A stretch of DNA of 64,000 nt from Orychophragmus violaceus. Lineage: Eukaryota > Streptophyta > Magnoliopsida > Brassicales > Brassicaceae. Positions 35,260 through 45,406 of this stretch are shown here, one piece after another (position 1 is the stretch's first letter; each line of letters begins with the position of its first letter). The position numbers were made by a program, and so were the translations under genes. The notes beneath the pieces are model-generated. The model was not told where the DNA came from. It saw only the letters and a list, made by a program, of their open reading frames with translations, and searched no databases. The stretch spans positions 47,536,947 through 47,600,946 of the forward strand of contig CM058236.1 in NCBI GenBank assembly GCA_030180135.1, in the 5' to 3' direction.

Positions 35260-36448
35260 TGATATACCATGGATTTTAGGGATTTTAGCCATGGTATATA
35301 ACTTATTTATCGAGTCTTTTATTATGTTTTGGAGTCTTTTAAGTATGTTTTCAGGTCTAGACACGTTTGGAGCGGAATTGGACATTATGGAGCATTCTGG
35401 AGCATTTTGGAGATTAAACCCGAGAGGAAGAGTTCACTGCCCGTTTCACAGACCTGTGTCGATCGACACAGAAGGTGCATCGATCGACACAAGGTCGACG
35501 CAGACAAATTCTCGGCGTTTAATGAGAAGAATATGGAAATTTCACACAAGCCCAAAAGTTCCTTATAATTACAAAAGGCCCCCAGACATGTTTTAGACTA
35601 TATATTAGGGTTTTTAGCCACTTGTTTAGGCTACGCTTTACTTACGCTTTATTCTATTTTCAGAGAGAGTTAGGGGCTGATCCTGCTCTCGAAAGAGAGA
35701 GGATTTCGAACCCCAGTTCTTTATTTGATTTTATGCTATTTGATTTTCTATTCATGATGTCTTCTGTTTCGATGATCATGTTTGAGTAGATTACCTGTTA
35801 GGTTTAGGGATTCTCATTAGGGATTTCATGGAATTATAGGTTAATAAATCTGTAGGGATTCATATATGTTAGTTCTTCATCTAGGATTGTTCTTACTGCT
35901 TAATCTGAATTAGCTACCCAGATTTATGATGTTAGGTTGATTGATACAACGACAGTTGGTTAATTAGCTAGAAAGAACCTAGATGAGCAATTTAATTACT
36001 CGCAAAGGAATTTGGTTTAATTAGATTGTGAACATATCAAACTTGAAATTAAAGCTGGTTTAATCTGTTAGTAATTACAAAGGAATTTGGATTGCTGCAC
36101 TTAGACTTAGAGAATTCTCGCAACGACAGTTGGTTAATTCTATATCTATGTTTGAGTTCTAGACCAATTCTTAATTAGATCCCAATTGATTGATTAGCTT
36201 ATGTTCCTGATTTCCTGAGAACTCCCTAGACTTAACGCTTTGCCTCCTTGCTTACAAACTCGCTACTTGTTTACTTTCTTGCATTTCTTTTTAGTTTCTA
36301 TTCACTTTTGCTTTCTCTTAGTTTAATCTTAATAGTTCTAAATCTATCGTTGCCCAGAGTCCCTGTGGATTTCGATACCCTAAGTACTACAATTACATCA
36401 CTGTGCACTTGCAGTTAGTATAGGGATTAAAACTTCTAGACCCTATCA
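35260..36448 (+). repeat. Athila-like element 5' LTR
   Basis: 1189 bp. It contains a palindrome pair at about 35457-35492. Compared with the 3' LTR it has about 26 extra bases near 36180 and scattered substitutions, so the insertion is older than Copia-2 or Gypsy-B. Confidence 0.85.
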
Positions 36449-36657
36449 AGTTTTGAGTCTTCGATAGATTTGAACTTAGGGTTTATACTAGGTTTTTCGT
36501 TTTTGTTTTTGGTTACTAATTTTTATTTCTGTTTCTTGCGTTTCAGGTACGCCTGTAATCGCACTGCATCGATCGACACGGTCCTGTGTGTCGATCGTCA
36601 CATCTTCGTACTTGCATCGATCGACACTACTGTGCATCGATCGACACAGCGCGTAAG

Positions 36658-37959
36658 ATGATAGGAATGATGGAACGGATCTTGGAAAATCAGCAGAATA
36701 ACTCATTCTGCAGAGACTATGGTTCTTATTCATTCACTAGAGATTATGAATCTTCATCATATCAGGATGTTCCTCCTCAAAATACGCGATCTGATAAGCT
36801 GATGAGTATGATGGAGCAGTTACTGGAAAGACAGGAAGAGGATTTGAACTACATTAGTAACTCTGGATTTCAAGGGAACATGTTTGGAAATCAGCAAGGT
36901 AATTCTTATCAGAGAACTTATGGATCATCCTCATATCAGACACCTCCTGCTGCTAATTCTTATGAAAGCAAGATGGAAGCCATGATGGAGCAGTTGCTGG
37001 AGGATCAGACTAAGACTGATATAGATTTCGACAGGAAGCTGGATACTATGCATGAAAATCTGAATGGAAAGTTTGAATCTTTGAGCACACATGTGAAGAA
37101 GCTAGATGTCCGAGTTCAACAAATAGCTGGAGCAATACAAAGGCATAATGAAGCTGGGAAAGCTGAACAGAGGCTGTACATCAATGTTGTAACCATAAGA
37201 GATGGGATTGACTTGCTGGGAAAAGAAGAGAGCATAATCTCGGATTATCTGGATGAATATTGTCTGTCTGAGACATGCGTCAATCGACACACTCTCGATG
37301 TCGATCGATGCATCCCCGATACGTCTGATGGATCTGAACATAATCGCCTTGTGTCGATCGACATATCTGGTGCATCGATCGACACAGATCGCAGACAGGA
37401 CCAGAAGCCTGCAACAATCCTGGAACGAGTCTATAAGCCATTTGTGCCATATCCTAAGGTTCCTAAACCGTCTAAACAGGAGCTAAAAGTGGCTAACTGC
37501 ATGAAAGTGATAGAAAAGGAGCTGAATGAAACTCCACCAGCTGAAGCTTTGCGAGTTCATCCTTGTGTGTTGAGAGATGCAAAGAAGATGATATCCGCTG
37601 ATGGTCATTTGAAAGAAGAAGCTCATATTGGTGGAACTACAGTATCTGATAGTGGAGAGAAGAAGATGGCGGTTCCTCTTGAACCTGCTCTAACGTCTTT
37701 AGAGCCTGCAACTGCTTATAAGCAGAAAGCTCCAAACATCAGATCTCCACCAAAGGTAAGATATAAATCACCTAAGCTTAAACCTCCTGACCGCATTGCT
37801 TTGAATGCAGGAAAACGCAGTATCCCATCCAAGCTTTGCTCCCTCCCTGACTCTGTTTATTCATTCCTTGGGAGACCTCATGATCCGATAGCCTATACAC
37901 CACCTTGGATGAAGAAATATTCACAGAGACATTCAAAGTCTCTGTTGAAACCGCCATGA
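36658..37959 (+). CDS. Athila-like gag-derived protein, about 433 residues
   Basis: The first ATG in frame is at 36658, and the open frame extends upstream to 36586 through two palindrome pairs. The protein has repeated MMEQLLE blocks (MERILENQQN, MEQLLERQEE, MEQLLEDQTK) and a coiled-coil stretch (NLNGKFESLSTHVKKLDVRVQQIAGAI) like the end of Athila gag proteins. Then come VYKPFVPYPKVPKPSKQEL and a basic, proline-rich tail. A palindrome cluster is read through at 37270-37395 as VNRHTLDVDRC and VSIDISGASIDTDR. The N-terminal capsid part of Athila gag is not present. No stop or frameshift interrupts it. A role in co-packaging with an Athila helper is inferred. Confidence 0.6.
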   Translation: MIGMMERILENQQNNSFCRDYGSYSFTRDYESSSYQDVPPQNTRSDKLMSMMEQLLERQEEDLNYISNSGFQGNMFGNQQGNSYQRTYGSSSYQTPPAANSYESKMEAMMEQLLEDQTKTDIDFDRKLDTMHENLNGKFESLSTHVKKLDVRVQQIAGAIQRHNEAGKAEQRLYINVVTIRDGIDLLGKEESIISDYLDEYCLSETCVNRHTLDVDRCIPDTSDGSEHNRLVSIDISGASIDTDRRQDQKPATILERVYKPFVPYPKVPKPSKQELKVANCMKVIEKELNETPPAEALRVHPCVLRDAKKMISADGHLKEEAHIGGTTVSDSGEKKMAVPLEPALTSLEPATAYKQKAPNIRSPPKVRYKSPKLKPPDRIALNAGKRSIPSKLCSLPDSVYSFLGRPHDPIAYTPPWMKKYSQRHSKSLLKPP

Positions 37960-38040
37960 GTCTAATCTCTATCCAATAGTCAAGCTAATGACTAAAAACA
38001 AGCGCTAAGTGGGAGGCAACCCACTATAGAGTCAGTTTTC

Positions 38041-39273
38041 GTTTTTGTTTTTCATTTTTCAAATCTTTGTTATTTTAATTTTTCGTTTTAGTGTTTTCAG
38101 CCGAGAGAACAGTCAAAAATCGCCTAGCATCGATCGACACAACATGTGTGTCGATCGACACAGTGCGATTACACAAATGAATCGAGCAAATGCGCCTTGC
38201 GTCGATCGATGCGGTCCTGAGCATCGATCGACACAGTGCGACGAGAGGTACGTAACTATGGATTTTTCAGACTCTTTTCAATTTGATTATTCTTTCACCG
38301 AAATCATGCTTTTATTACACTGGGGACAGTGTAGTTCAAGTGTGGGGGAGGTAGCTACTGACGCACGCTTTTGTTTTCTTAGAGTCAGTTCAAAAAAATT
38401 TTGTTTTATAGAGTCAAAACTAGTTTAAGTAGAAAACAGTGAATTTTTGAGAAGTTAACAACATCTTGCAGGAACTTAAGTAACCATTGGGATGAAGCTG
38501 AAAGATCAATCTATGACTATTAGAAAACCCAACACGGATCAACCTACTGAGGACACCCATATCAATTCAGGTATTCAGAGAATCATTTTACTGGCTTTAC
38601 CCTTAAATCTGACTTTAATTTTCTCACCTAAGGGCTTGGTATACCTTGAGTCGGACTCCTTTATTAGTTCTGACACAGCTTGTAAACCTGTCCGAGTATG
38701 GTTCCCTTCTCTCCTTCCATAAAATAAAAAAGTAATAAACTGAGGATGAGTTAGTAACTCCGAAGTGGTCTCTGGGAGTGGTAGCTGCAACTATCATCTC
38801 CTGTGCATCCATGGAATGTGTCCAAAGTACACCCCTTAACGGGAAGAGCACTGATAAAAAAAATATAAAATGATACCCAATGGGGAAAATCAGAATGCTA
38901 AGGAAGGGAAAAGAGAAGAAAAAGAACCAGAAACAGATAGTATGGTGGTCTAGAGCTGGCAAAGTAAGAATCCATGTGCCCTTTGATCGATAATCCTTAG
39001 GTGAGACCGCACTTAATATTGTAAAGAAGTCAGTAGGGTGAATTTGAATTGCTTGGATTGATTGTGGAGTTTACTTAGGACAGTTGCTAAGTGTGGGGGA
39101 AGTACATGTTGGTCTTGATATCTTGCAGTTGATTCTTTCAGTGGTTTACTAAGGGGAATCTGAGTGTTGTTGCTTCTAGGATGAAAAGAGTTTCTGAAAG
39201 TTTTCAAACCTCTTCACCATGGTTTAGTTCTCTGTTTTGCTTGAGGGCAAGCAAAGGCTAAATGTCGGGGAGT
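38041..39273 (+). other. Athila-like element 3' non-coding region
   Basis: It contains two palindrome pairs (38128-38162 and about 38200-38237), GTGTGGGGGA tracts and no convincing gene. The TGTCGGGGAG tract at about 39263-39272 is the likely polypurine tract. Confidence 0.55.
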
Positions 39274-40436
39274 TGATATACCATGGATTTTAGAGATTTT
39301 AGCCATGGTATATATCTTATTTATCGAGTCTTTTATTATGTTTTGGAGTCTTTTTAGTATGTTTTCAGGTCTAGACATGTTTGGAGCGGAATTGGACATT
39401 ATGGAGCATTCTCGAGCATTTTGGAGATTAAACCCGAGAGGAAGAGTTCAGTGCCCGTTTCATAGACCTGTGCCGATCGACACAGAAGGTGCATCGATCG
39501 ACACAAGGTCGACGCAGACAAATTCTCGGCGTTTAATGAGAAGAATATGGAAATTGCACACAAGCCCAGAAGTTCCTTATAATTACAAAAAGGCCCCCAG
39601 ACGTGTTTTAGACTATATATTAGGGTTTTTAGCCACTTGTTTAGGCTACGCTTTACTTACGCTTTATTCTATTTTCAGAGAGAGTTAGGGGCTGATCCTG
39701 CTCTCGAAAGAGAGAGGATTTCGAACCCCAGTTCTTTATTTGATTTTATGCTATTTGGTTTTCTATTCATGATGTCTTCTGTTTCGATGATCATGTCTGA
39801 GTAGATTACCTGTTAGGTTTAGGGATTCTCATTAGGGATTTCATGGAATTATAGGTTAATGAATCTGTAGGGATTCATATCTGTTAGTTCTTCATCTAGG
39901 ATTGTTCTTACTGCTTAATCTGAATCAGCTACCCAGATTTATGATGTTAGGTTGATTGATACAACGAAGGTTGGTTAATTAGCTAGAAAGAACCTAGATG
40001 AGCAATTTAATTACTCGCAAAGGAATTTGGTTTAATTAGATTGTGAACATATCAAACTTGGAATTAAAGCTGGTTTAATCTGTTAGTAATTACAAAGGAA
40101 TTTGGATTGCTGCACTTAGACTTAGAGAATTCTCGCAACGACAGTTGGTTAATTCTATATCTGTGTTTGAGTTCTAGAACAGTTCTTAATTAGATCCGTT
40201 TCCTGAGAACTCCCTAGACTTAACGCTTTGCCTCCTTGATTACAAACTCGCTACTTGTTTACTTTCTTGCATTGCTTTTTAGTTTCTAATCACTTTTGCT
40301 TTCTCTTAGTTTAATCTTAATAGTTCTAAATCTATCGTTGCCCAGAGTCCCTGTGGATTTCGATACCCTAAGTACTACAACTACATCACTGTGCACTTGC
40401 AGTTAGTATAGGGATTAAAACTTCTAGACCCTATCA
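39274..40436 (+). repeat. Athila-like element 3' LTR
   Basis: 1163 bp, including a palindrome pair at about 39470-39507. Confidence 0.85.
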
Positions 40437-41108
40437 GGTCCCTCGATTGACCGCTGTCGACGTCAATCTACAAAAGAAGTCGGTGGACATGTCGAAGCCA
40501 TCATCGGCCGCCATATTCAAAGCACCCACCATATTACGAATGACCACCAGGCAAAGCTGAGATATAGCCATTTTCTTCACTTCACAGTACTCGAGTGGAA
40601 GCCTTGGGAGAGGAAACAACATATTACACACAGAGAATAAACTCTTGTACAAGCAAAACCATCCAGGAGAAGCATCCCAGGGCCTCTCATCCGGGGTCGG
40701 CAAACGAAATTCGAGACCAGGAATACGAACACGATCTCGCAACAGGACACCCAGGGAATCCTTCTTACAGATGGACGAACGAATTGGCCAAGGAACCACC
40801 TTCCTCCTAGGTTCATCCCCTTCACTCGTCGTAACTTCCCCCTGTTTCTTCTTCTTCTTCCCTTTCGGAATTGTCTATTGAGAGCGACTGACAGAAGGGG
40901 AAGCACTAGGCCCCGAAGCACTGCCTCCAGGCTCAACCAAATCATCGCCATCTCCCACATGATCTAGCGTGTCTACACCAATACCCGAATCACGCTCATT
41001 CCCGTCACTTTGATCTTCACCAACAGGCGAGCCCAAATTTTCTCCCTCCGAAAGCGGAGGAATAAAAGCATCAGAGAACGACTGGCAGGCAAGAGGTTTT
41101 CTCACCAT
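40437..41108 (-). pseudogene. Gypsy-A antisense gene, N-terminal part
   Basis: The frame runs from 41108 down to the Athila-like LTR at 40436 with a single TAG near 40875. After an acidic/serine head and a KKKKK stretch, the core reads GLEFRLPTPDERPWDASPG and CNMLFPLPRLPLEYCEV, aligning with ELRLLDPGETPESVKPGY and CNLVFPIPRLLLDVIGEL of the Gypsy-B protein. This is the Transposase_28-like domain. It continues at 35254 on the far side of the insertion. Confidence 0.75.
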
Positions 41109-41586
41109 CGGATTACCCCAAAATGGACGAGGTATCCACCCGCTGCGTGAATTAAAGAATTCCTCCTTACCCCGAGAAAACCTAGACCGAACAAGGTTAC
41201 ACCCTGCAAACTGGATGAATCTGAATCACTACTTCTAGAAGACAGATAAAAAGTCACCCCTACTCGCATACTAAACCAAAAAAATCTAAAAAAGAAGAAT
41301 CAACAAATACTGGCGACTGAAGAAGAAGATATGAGGCAGAAATTACAAAAGAAAGGCACGTAAATCGAAGAGGCAAAATTTGGAATAAAAAGGATTTCAT
41401 AAAAAACTCGAGAATCACGCCCCCTACAGATCGTGTCGTTTCGCTATAAATGCAATAAAATCCAAAGGCACGAGAAGCATCGGTCAAAGCAAAACGACCT
41501 AACAAGATTTCCGCCTGACTTAGATACCCGAAGAAATTTGACGGCCTCGACTAAACACCTCGTCTCGACGAACTGGGGGGAATAAT
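41109..41586. other. Gypsy-A region before 3' LTR
   Basis: Non-coding on the sense strand, likely the promoter and 5' leader of the antisense gene. ACTGGGGGGAATAAT at about 41571-41586 is the probable polypurine tract. Confidence 0.5.
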
Positions 41587-44066
41587 TGTTGGACATGGAT
41601 TTAGCACCCATCCATAAGCTCATTGTAAATCTTGTTAAATAGCCACATCTACCTCTGTCCAAGAAGACAAGTCCGCTAAAGGGGTCAACGACCCAAAGAG
41701 AAATCAGCATCCAAGCGCTGTAAATATGACCCTTCACTCTTCATTTTGCACACATTGTAACTTGCGAGAGTGCCAAGCTACTTCTATAAATCTCTGACCT
41801 CAAGCAATATTTAGAGAGCACGTCATTTGATGGACTCCCACCTCGTACCGTCCCTATAACGCCCCCCCCCCCATTTTCCGCTGACCGACGAGCTGGCCGG
41901 CCAACAATCAAATAAGAACATGACCGATCGAACCCGAGCAATCATACGAGAAGAGTTTGTCACAATACGAAAGCCAAAGACATTCCGGTTTGAGACAAAG
42001 GCTCGAACCAAACCACCTTTGACTATGTTTACCTCGTTTCCACGATACAAGGCTTTTTAACCCGTACCGCTTCCACGAGTTGTGTTCGGTTTGGACTAAA
42101 CTGTATATCAGGTAGTTATTCCATTTTTATTACTTTAAAAATATAAATCTTATTCATAACAATATACGGTCCAATACAAGACTTTTAGCAGGATATCCCA
42201 ACAAAATCCGAAAACGAAAGTAAAGTCAAAATGCGTAAACAACTGATACCCAATGCCAACCCGAGACTACTCCGAGTGTCGTACGCGTCTGCCGAGCTAC
42301 ACCAAACCTGAAAAACACAAAAGAGTCTAATGAATAATCTAAGATTACCCAGTTAATCGGCTCCCAACTAAAGGCTGCTAACAATCTAATAATTCTGCCC
42401 AAACCCAAAATAACAATCAAGTACAATAGCTGATCATGTGCTACCAAGACGTGATGAGCTCCCCAACACACAAGCATTCAAATAACAACACATAACATTA
42501 ACGAAGGAAATCGAGAACACTGCGGCATATGCCCTCGATTAGACTCGATCTACACTAAACGCGATCTCCACACCATGGGCCCCAAACGCGAACTCGGTAA
42601 CTTCCACGGTAACACTTAACTACCCCACGGCAACTAAAACCTCCCACGACTCCTAGACGAAAACACGAAGTCCTACGACTAGGACACCGTTCTCTGTCCA
42701 TCGATACGCGGTGGCTCGGGTTACCCCTAGATAACCAAAGCTTCCATGCAGTCCGGCCCTAGGACGCGGCCCCGTATTCTCCGGACAACACACCTACCAG
42801 CGTCACTCAATAGGTTAACACCATAACCAGAATCACCACCTGAAGGCACGTGAACCGATCATGTAACTACCCAAGGATCCAATCGGGTCGGAAGTACTAG
42901 AACGCCATCTCTAGACTTGCGGGATCTAATACACCCTATAGAGTCCTAATAACAGTAATGTAAACAAGCAGACTCACTGGGACTCTATCACGCAAGACCG
43001 ACAAGGTCAAATAGAAATACTATCTTACTCCCCGTACCCAGTCTATCCTGCAAGTCCTACCGCCATTCATCAACACAACCTGACTTATCCTGTCCCGCAC
43101 CGGAATAGGTATCCATACCCGGACTTACTCGGTTCCGCACCAGAGTAAATATCTACCAGTACAGTCTACTCGGCCCAACACCGAAGTAGATAAACAATCA
43201 AGCAATCAACAGTCTACTCGGCCTAACACCGAAGTAGATACGCATTCAAGCCATCAACAGTCTAATCGGCCCAACATCGAAGTAGATACACAATCACACA
43301 AACAATAATCACAACACCACACAACTAATTATTTAGGTTAATTAGTCTTTTAATCTTTTCTTAACCTTAAATCATTCAATCCGCTACCTTGAGATTAGTG
43401 GATTACTAATCTCGTAGACGTCTTAATTCACATTTAATTAATCTTATCACTTAAATTCTTATTCTTAAACTCCTCGATCCGTCAGCTTGAGATTAGTAAA
43501 CTTACTAACCTCCTAACTTCACATTACTATTTAATCAATTCATTTAACCTGATAACCCCGACTATTGACTAATTAACCCACCTCGTTGTTATATTCTAAG
43601 TGTGTTATATGTTTTAGATGCGCTTAGATGAATTTATCAATTTGAAACTCAAATTGAACACCCGTAGCTTCCGATATGAATTTTACAAATTTCTTCGGTT
43701 TTATCGGTTTCCATTCCCGATAGTCCAAAAATCCCATCTACGATCCGTTTTCACCATTCTTTGTCTTCTAAATATTTTATTTACTTAAAAATAATAACAT
43801 TTGGCCCGTCTTAGCTTCCGGCTCGCATTTTGGTAAAATTATCAAAATGCCCTTAACTTCCCAAAATTACGAAAATGCCCTCCGTTGACTTCCCGTTAAC
43901 CATTTCTTGATACAGTGTATTACAATCATGTTCATAGCTCGGCTTCGGCCTTAAGATCAATAAAGTACAGTTTCGACCTCACTTAAAGTTTATACCTCAC
44001 CTCATAGTTCGGACATTTCAGATCGTAGTCTGGCTTTTATTACTAAATCGAATTTCCGTAGCAACA
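41587..44066 (+). repeat. Gypsy-A 3' LTR, split by an insertion
   Basis: 41587-41854 and 43925-44066 together match the 5' LTR, with about 24 extra bases near 41695-41730. The inserted block is 41855-43924. Confidence 0.85.
41855..43924. mobile_element. Probable solo LTR within the Gypsy-A 3' LTR
   Basis: The LTR is broken exactly where the 5' LTR is continuous. The insert starts TATAACGCCC and ends GTATTACA, like chromovirus LTRs (TGTAACGCC...TTACA) with one changed base at the tip. The five bases before it (GTCCC) and after it (ATCAT) agree at only two positions, so the duplication is at best decayed. It has no primer site, no polypurine tract and no coding frame, hence a solo LTR rather than a full element. 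A 45-50 bp tandem repeat (CAGTCTACTCGGCC...GAAGTAGATA) occurs about three times at 43160-43290. Confidence 0.6.
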
Positions 44067-44071
44067 ACAGA

Positions 44072-44699
44072 GATAAATCGCGGGGGACCACCACCGTCCA
44101 CCAATTTTCTGGCAATTATACGGCTTCCTCATCCGCATTTTAGAACAGGGCTCATATGTTACCAATAACCCAAAAATATCTCTTATACAATACGTTTTCT
44201 TATGTAAACACTCAGTATTTATCTTTAGTAAGCAAAGAAAAAGCATATTTTATGGATGCATACTTATCTAAATATGAAAATAAAACATCTAAATGTTTGA
44301 TAGTTCATTCAGTAGTTTGAACAGTTATGTTACATATAAGAGACGTCGATAATAAACATGAGAATTTGGTAAAAGAAAAAAATTGATTAACTAAAAATTG
44401 ATACATTGATTAGAAGAAAAAAATTGATATAAATAAGAACATGAGAATGAAAATCAGTACTAACTAAAAATACATTAAATACACCACACATTTAATTAAT
44501 AAATGGGCCAATAGTTCCTTTAATTTTCTAACTTTATAAGGGCCAATAAGATTATACGGAAGGAGAAAACTAAAGTGGAAAATGGAAAAGGACAGAAACA
44601 AAAAAACATAAAGTTTGTCTCTTGTATTAATTTACCATCTTCCTCTTTGTATCCTCTACCTACTCTGCCTTTGGATGTGCAATATTTCTCAGTAGTATA
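44072..44699. other. AT-rich intergenic stretch, nothing recognised
   Basis: No recognisable gene or terminal repeat. Confidence 0.55.
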
Positions 44700-44708
44700 T
44701 ACAAATAA

Positions 44709-45054
44709 GAGAAAAGTCATAAAATAGCACAAAAAACATACCTTATCATAAATATAGCACCAAGGAAAATAATTCACATTTTTAATATTATTTTAATTAC
44801 AAAGACTTTTATAGCATTATATAATTTAGGGTTTAGGATTAATTATTTAGGGTTTAGGGTTTATTATTTAGATTTTAGGGTTTAGTATTTAGGGTTTAGG
44901 GTTTATTATTCAAGGTTAGGGTTTAGTATTTAGGGTTTAGGGTTAGGGCTAATTTAGTGACAAAACATGTTTTTGTACTATTTTTATGATTTTTCTTCCT
45001 TAGTGCTATATTTTTGACAAGTCATGTTTTTTGTGATATTAATGCGATTTGCCC
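44709..45054. mobile_element. Mutator-like MITE with telomere-like core
   Basis: Perfect 9-bp duplication TACAAATAA at 44700-44708 and 45055-45063. The first ~58 bases are an imperfect inverted repeat of the last ~58; both arms share CACAAAAAACAT and AATATAGCAC in the same places. A 9-bp duplication with long terminal repeats indicates the Mutator superfamily. There is no transposase. The centre (44823-44950) consists of degenerate TTTAGGG repeats. Confidence 0.9.
44823..44950 (+). repeat. Degenerate plant telomere-type repeat (TTTAGGG)n
   Basis: About 15 TTTAGGG-like units with AT-rich spacers, placed symmetrically within the MITE. This is an element core and not a chromosome end. Confidence 0.85.
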
Positions 45055-45063
45055 TACAAATAA

Positions 45064-45401
45064 ATCCATGCTAAGCAATGCTTTTCGATATGTAAAATGT
45101 CGCCGAGCTTAATGTTTATGTGCATATACTAGACGGTGGATATAGTTGCCTTTATTGAATGTGCTTCAAATATATATATATATATATATATTATCTATAG
45201 TTCGTTTCAAAAGTTCGGTTATTCAAAACTGCAGATGCATGTTCTTTTGCTATGTCTAAAATTCAAATATGTTTTTTTTTTGTAGGAATTCCATTCGAGA
45301 TATTTCGAGTATTTGTTTTCTTCGTTTGAGAGGGGTTATATTGACCCAAGAGCCACTTGGTATATTTCGGGTATCTTGTTCTTATATCAGTTACCTTTTA
45401 T
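45064..45401. other. Intergenic stretch with a TA microsatellite
   Basis: An alternating AT run lies at about 45171-45191. No gene is seen. Confidence 0.6.
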
Positions 45402-45406
45402 AAATG

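Larger units (their letters stand above)
35260..40436 (+). mobile_element. Athila-like non-autonomous LTR element
   Basis: LTRs of 1189 bp (35260-36448) and 1163 bp (39274-40436) begin TGATATACCATGG and end CTAGACCCTATCA. The flanks GGTTT and GGTCC fit a 5-bp duplication altered by two C-to-T changes. Inside there is one long frame, resembling the C-terminal part of an Athila gag, and no pol. G-rich tracts GTGTGGGGGA recur near 38340, 39095 and (as TGTCGGGGAG) just before the 3' LTR. It sits inside the antisense gene of Gypsy-A. Palindrome pairs are present in LTRs, coding frame and 3' region. Confidence 0.85.
15278..44066 (+). mobile_element. Gypsy-A: pol-less Ty3/gypsy element with nested insertions
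   Basis: LTRs starting TGTTGGACATGG and ending in CAACA bound the element (15278-15656, and 41587-44066 minus an insertion). Flanking pentamers are ACAAA (left) and ACAGA (right), a duplication with one change. A TGGCGCC-type primer-binding site follows the 5' LTR. Inside are a decayed gag (plus) and a decayed antisense gene (minus), with no recognisable reverse transcriptase, RNase H or integrase, so it is a gag-only, non-autonomous element. The 28.8-kb span is mostly later insertions: Copia-1 with Copia-2 inside it, an Athila-like element, and a probable solo LTR. The antisense gene matches the one in Gypsy-B, which points to the Tat lineage. Confidence 0.88.

Noticed and set aside
41855..43924. 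Full retrotransposon in the Gypsy-A 3' LTR
   Set aside because: No second LTR, primer site, polypurine tract or coding frame was found, so a solo LTR is the simpler reading.
44823..44950. Telomere or chromosome-fusion site
   Set aside because: The TTTAGGG tract is degenerate, short and enclosed by MITE ends with a perfect 9-bp duplication.
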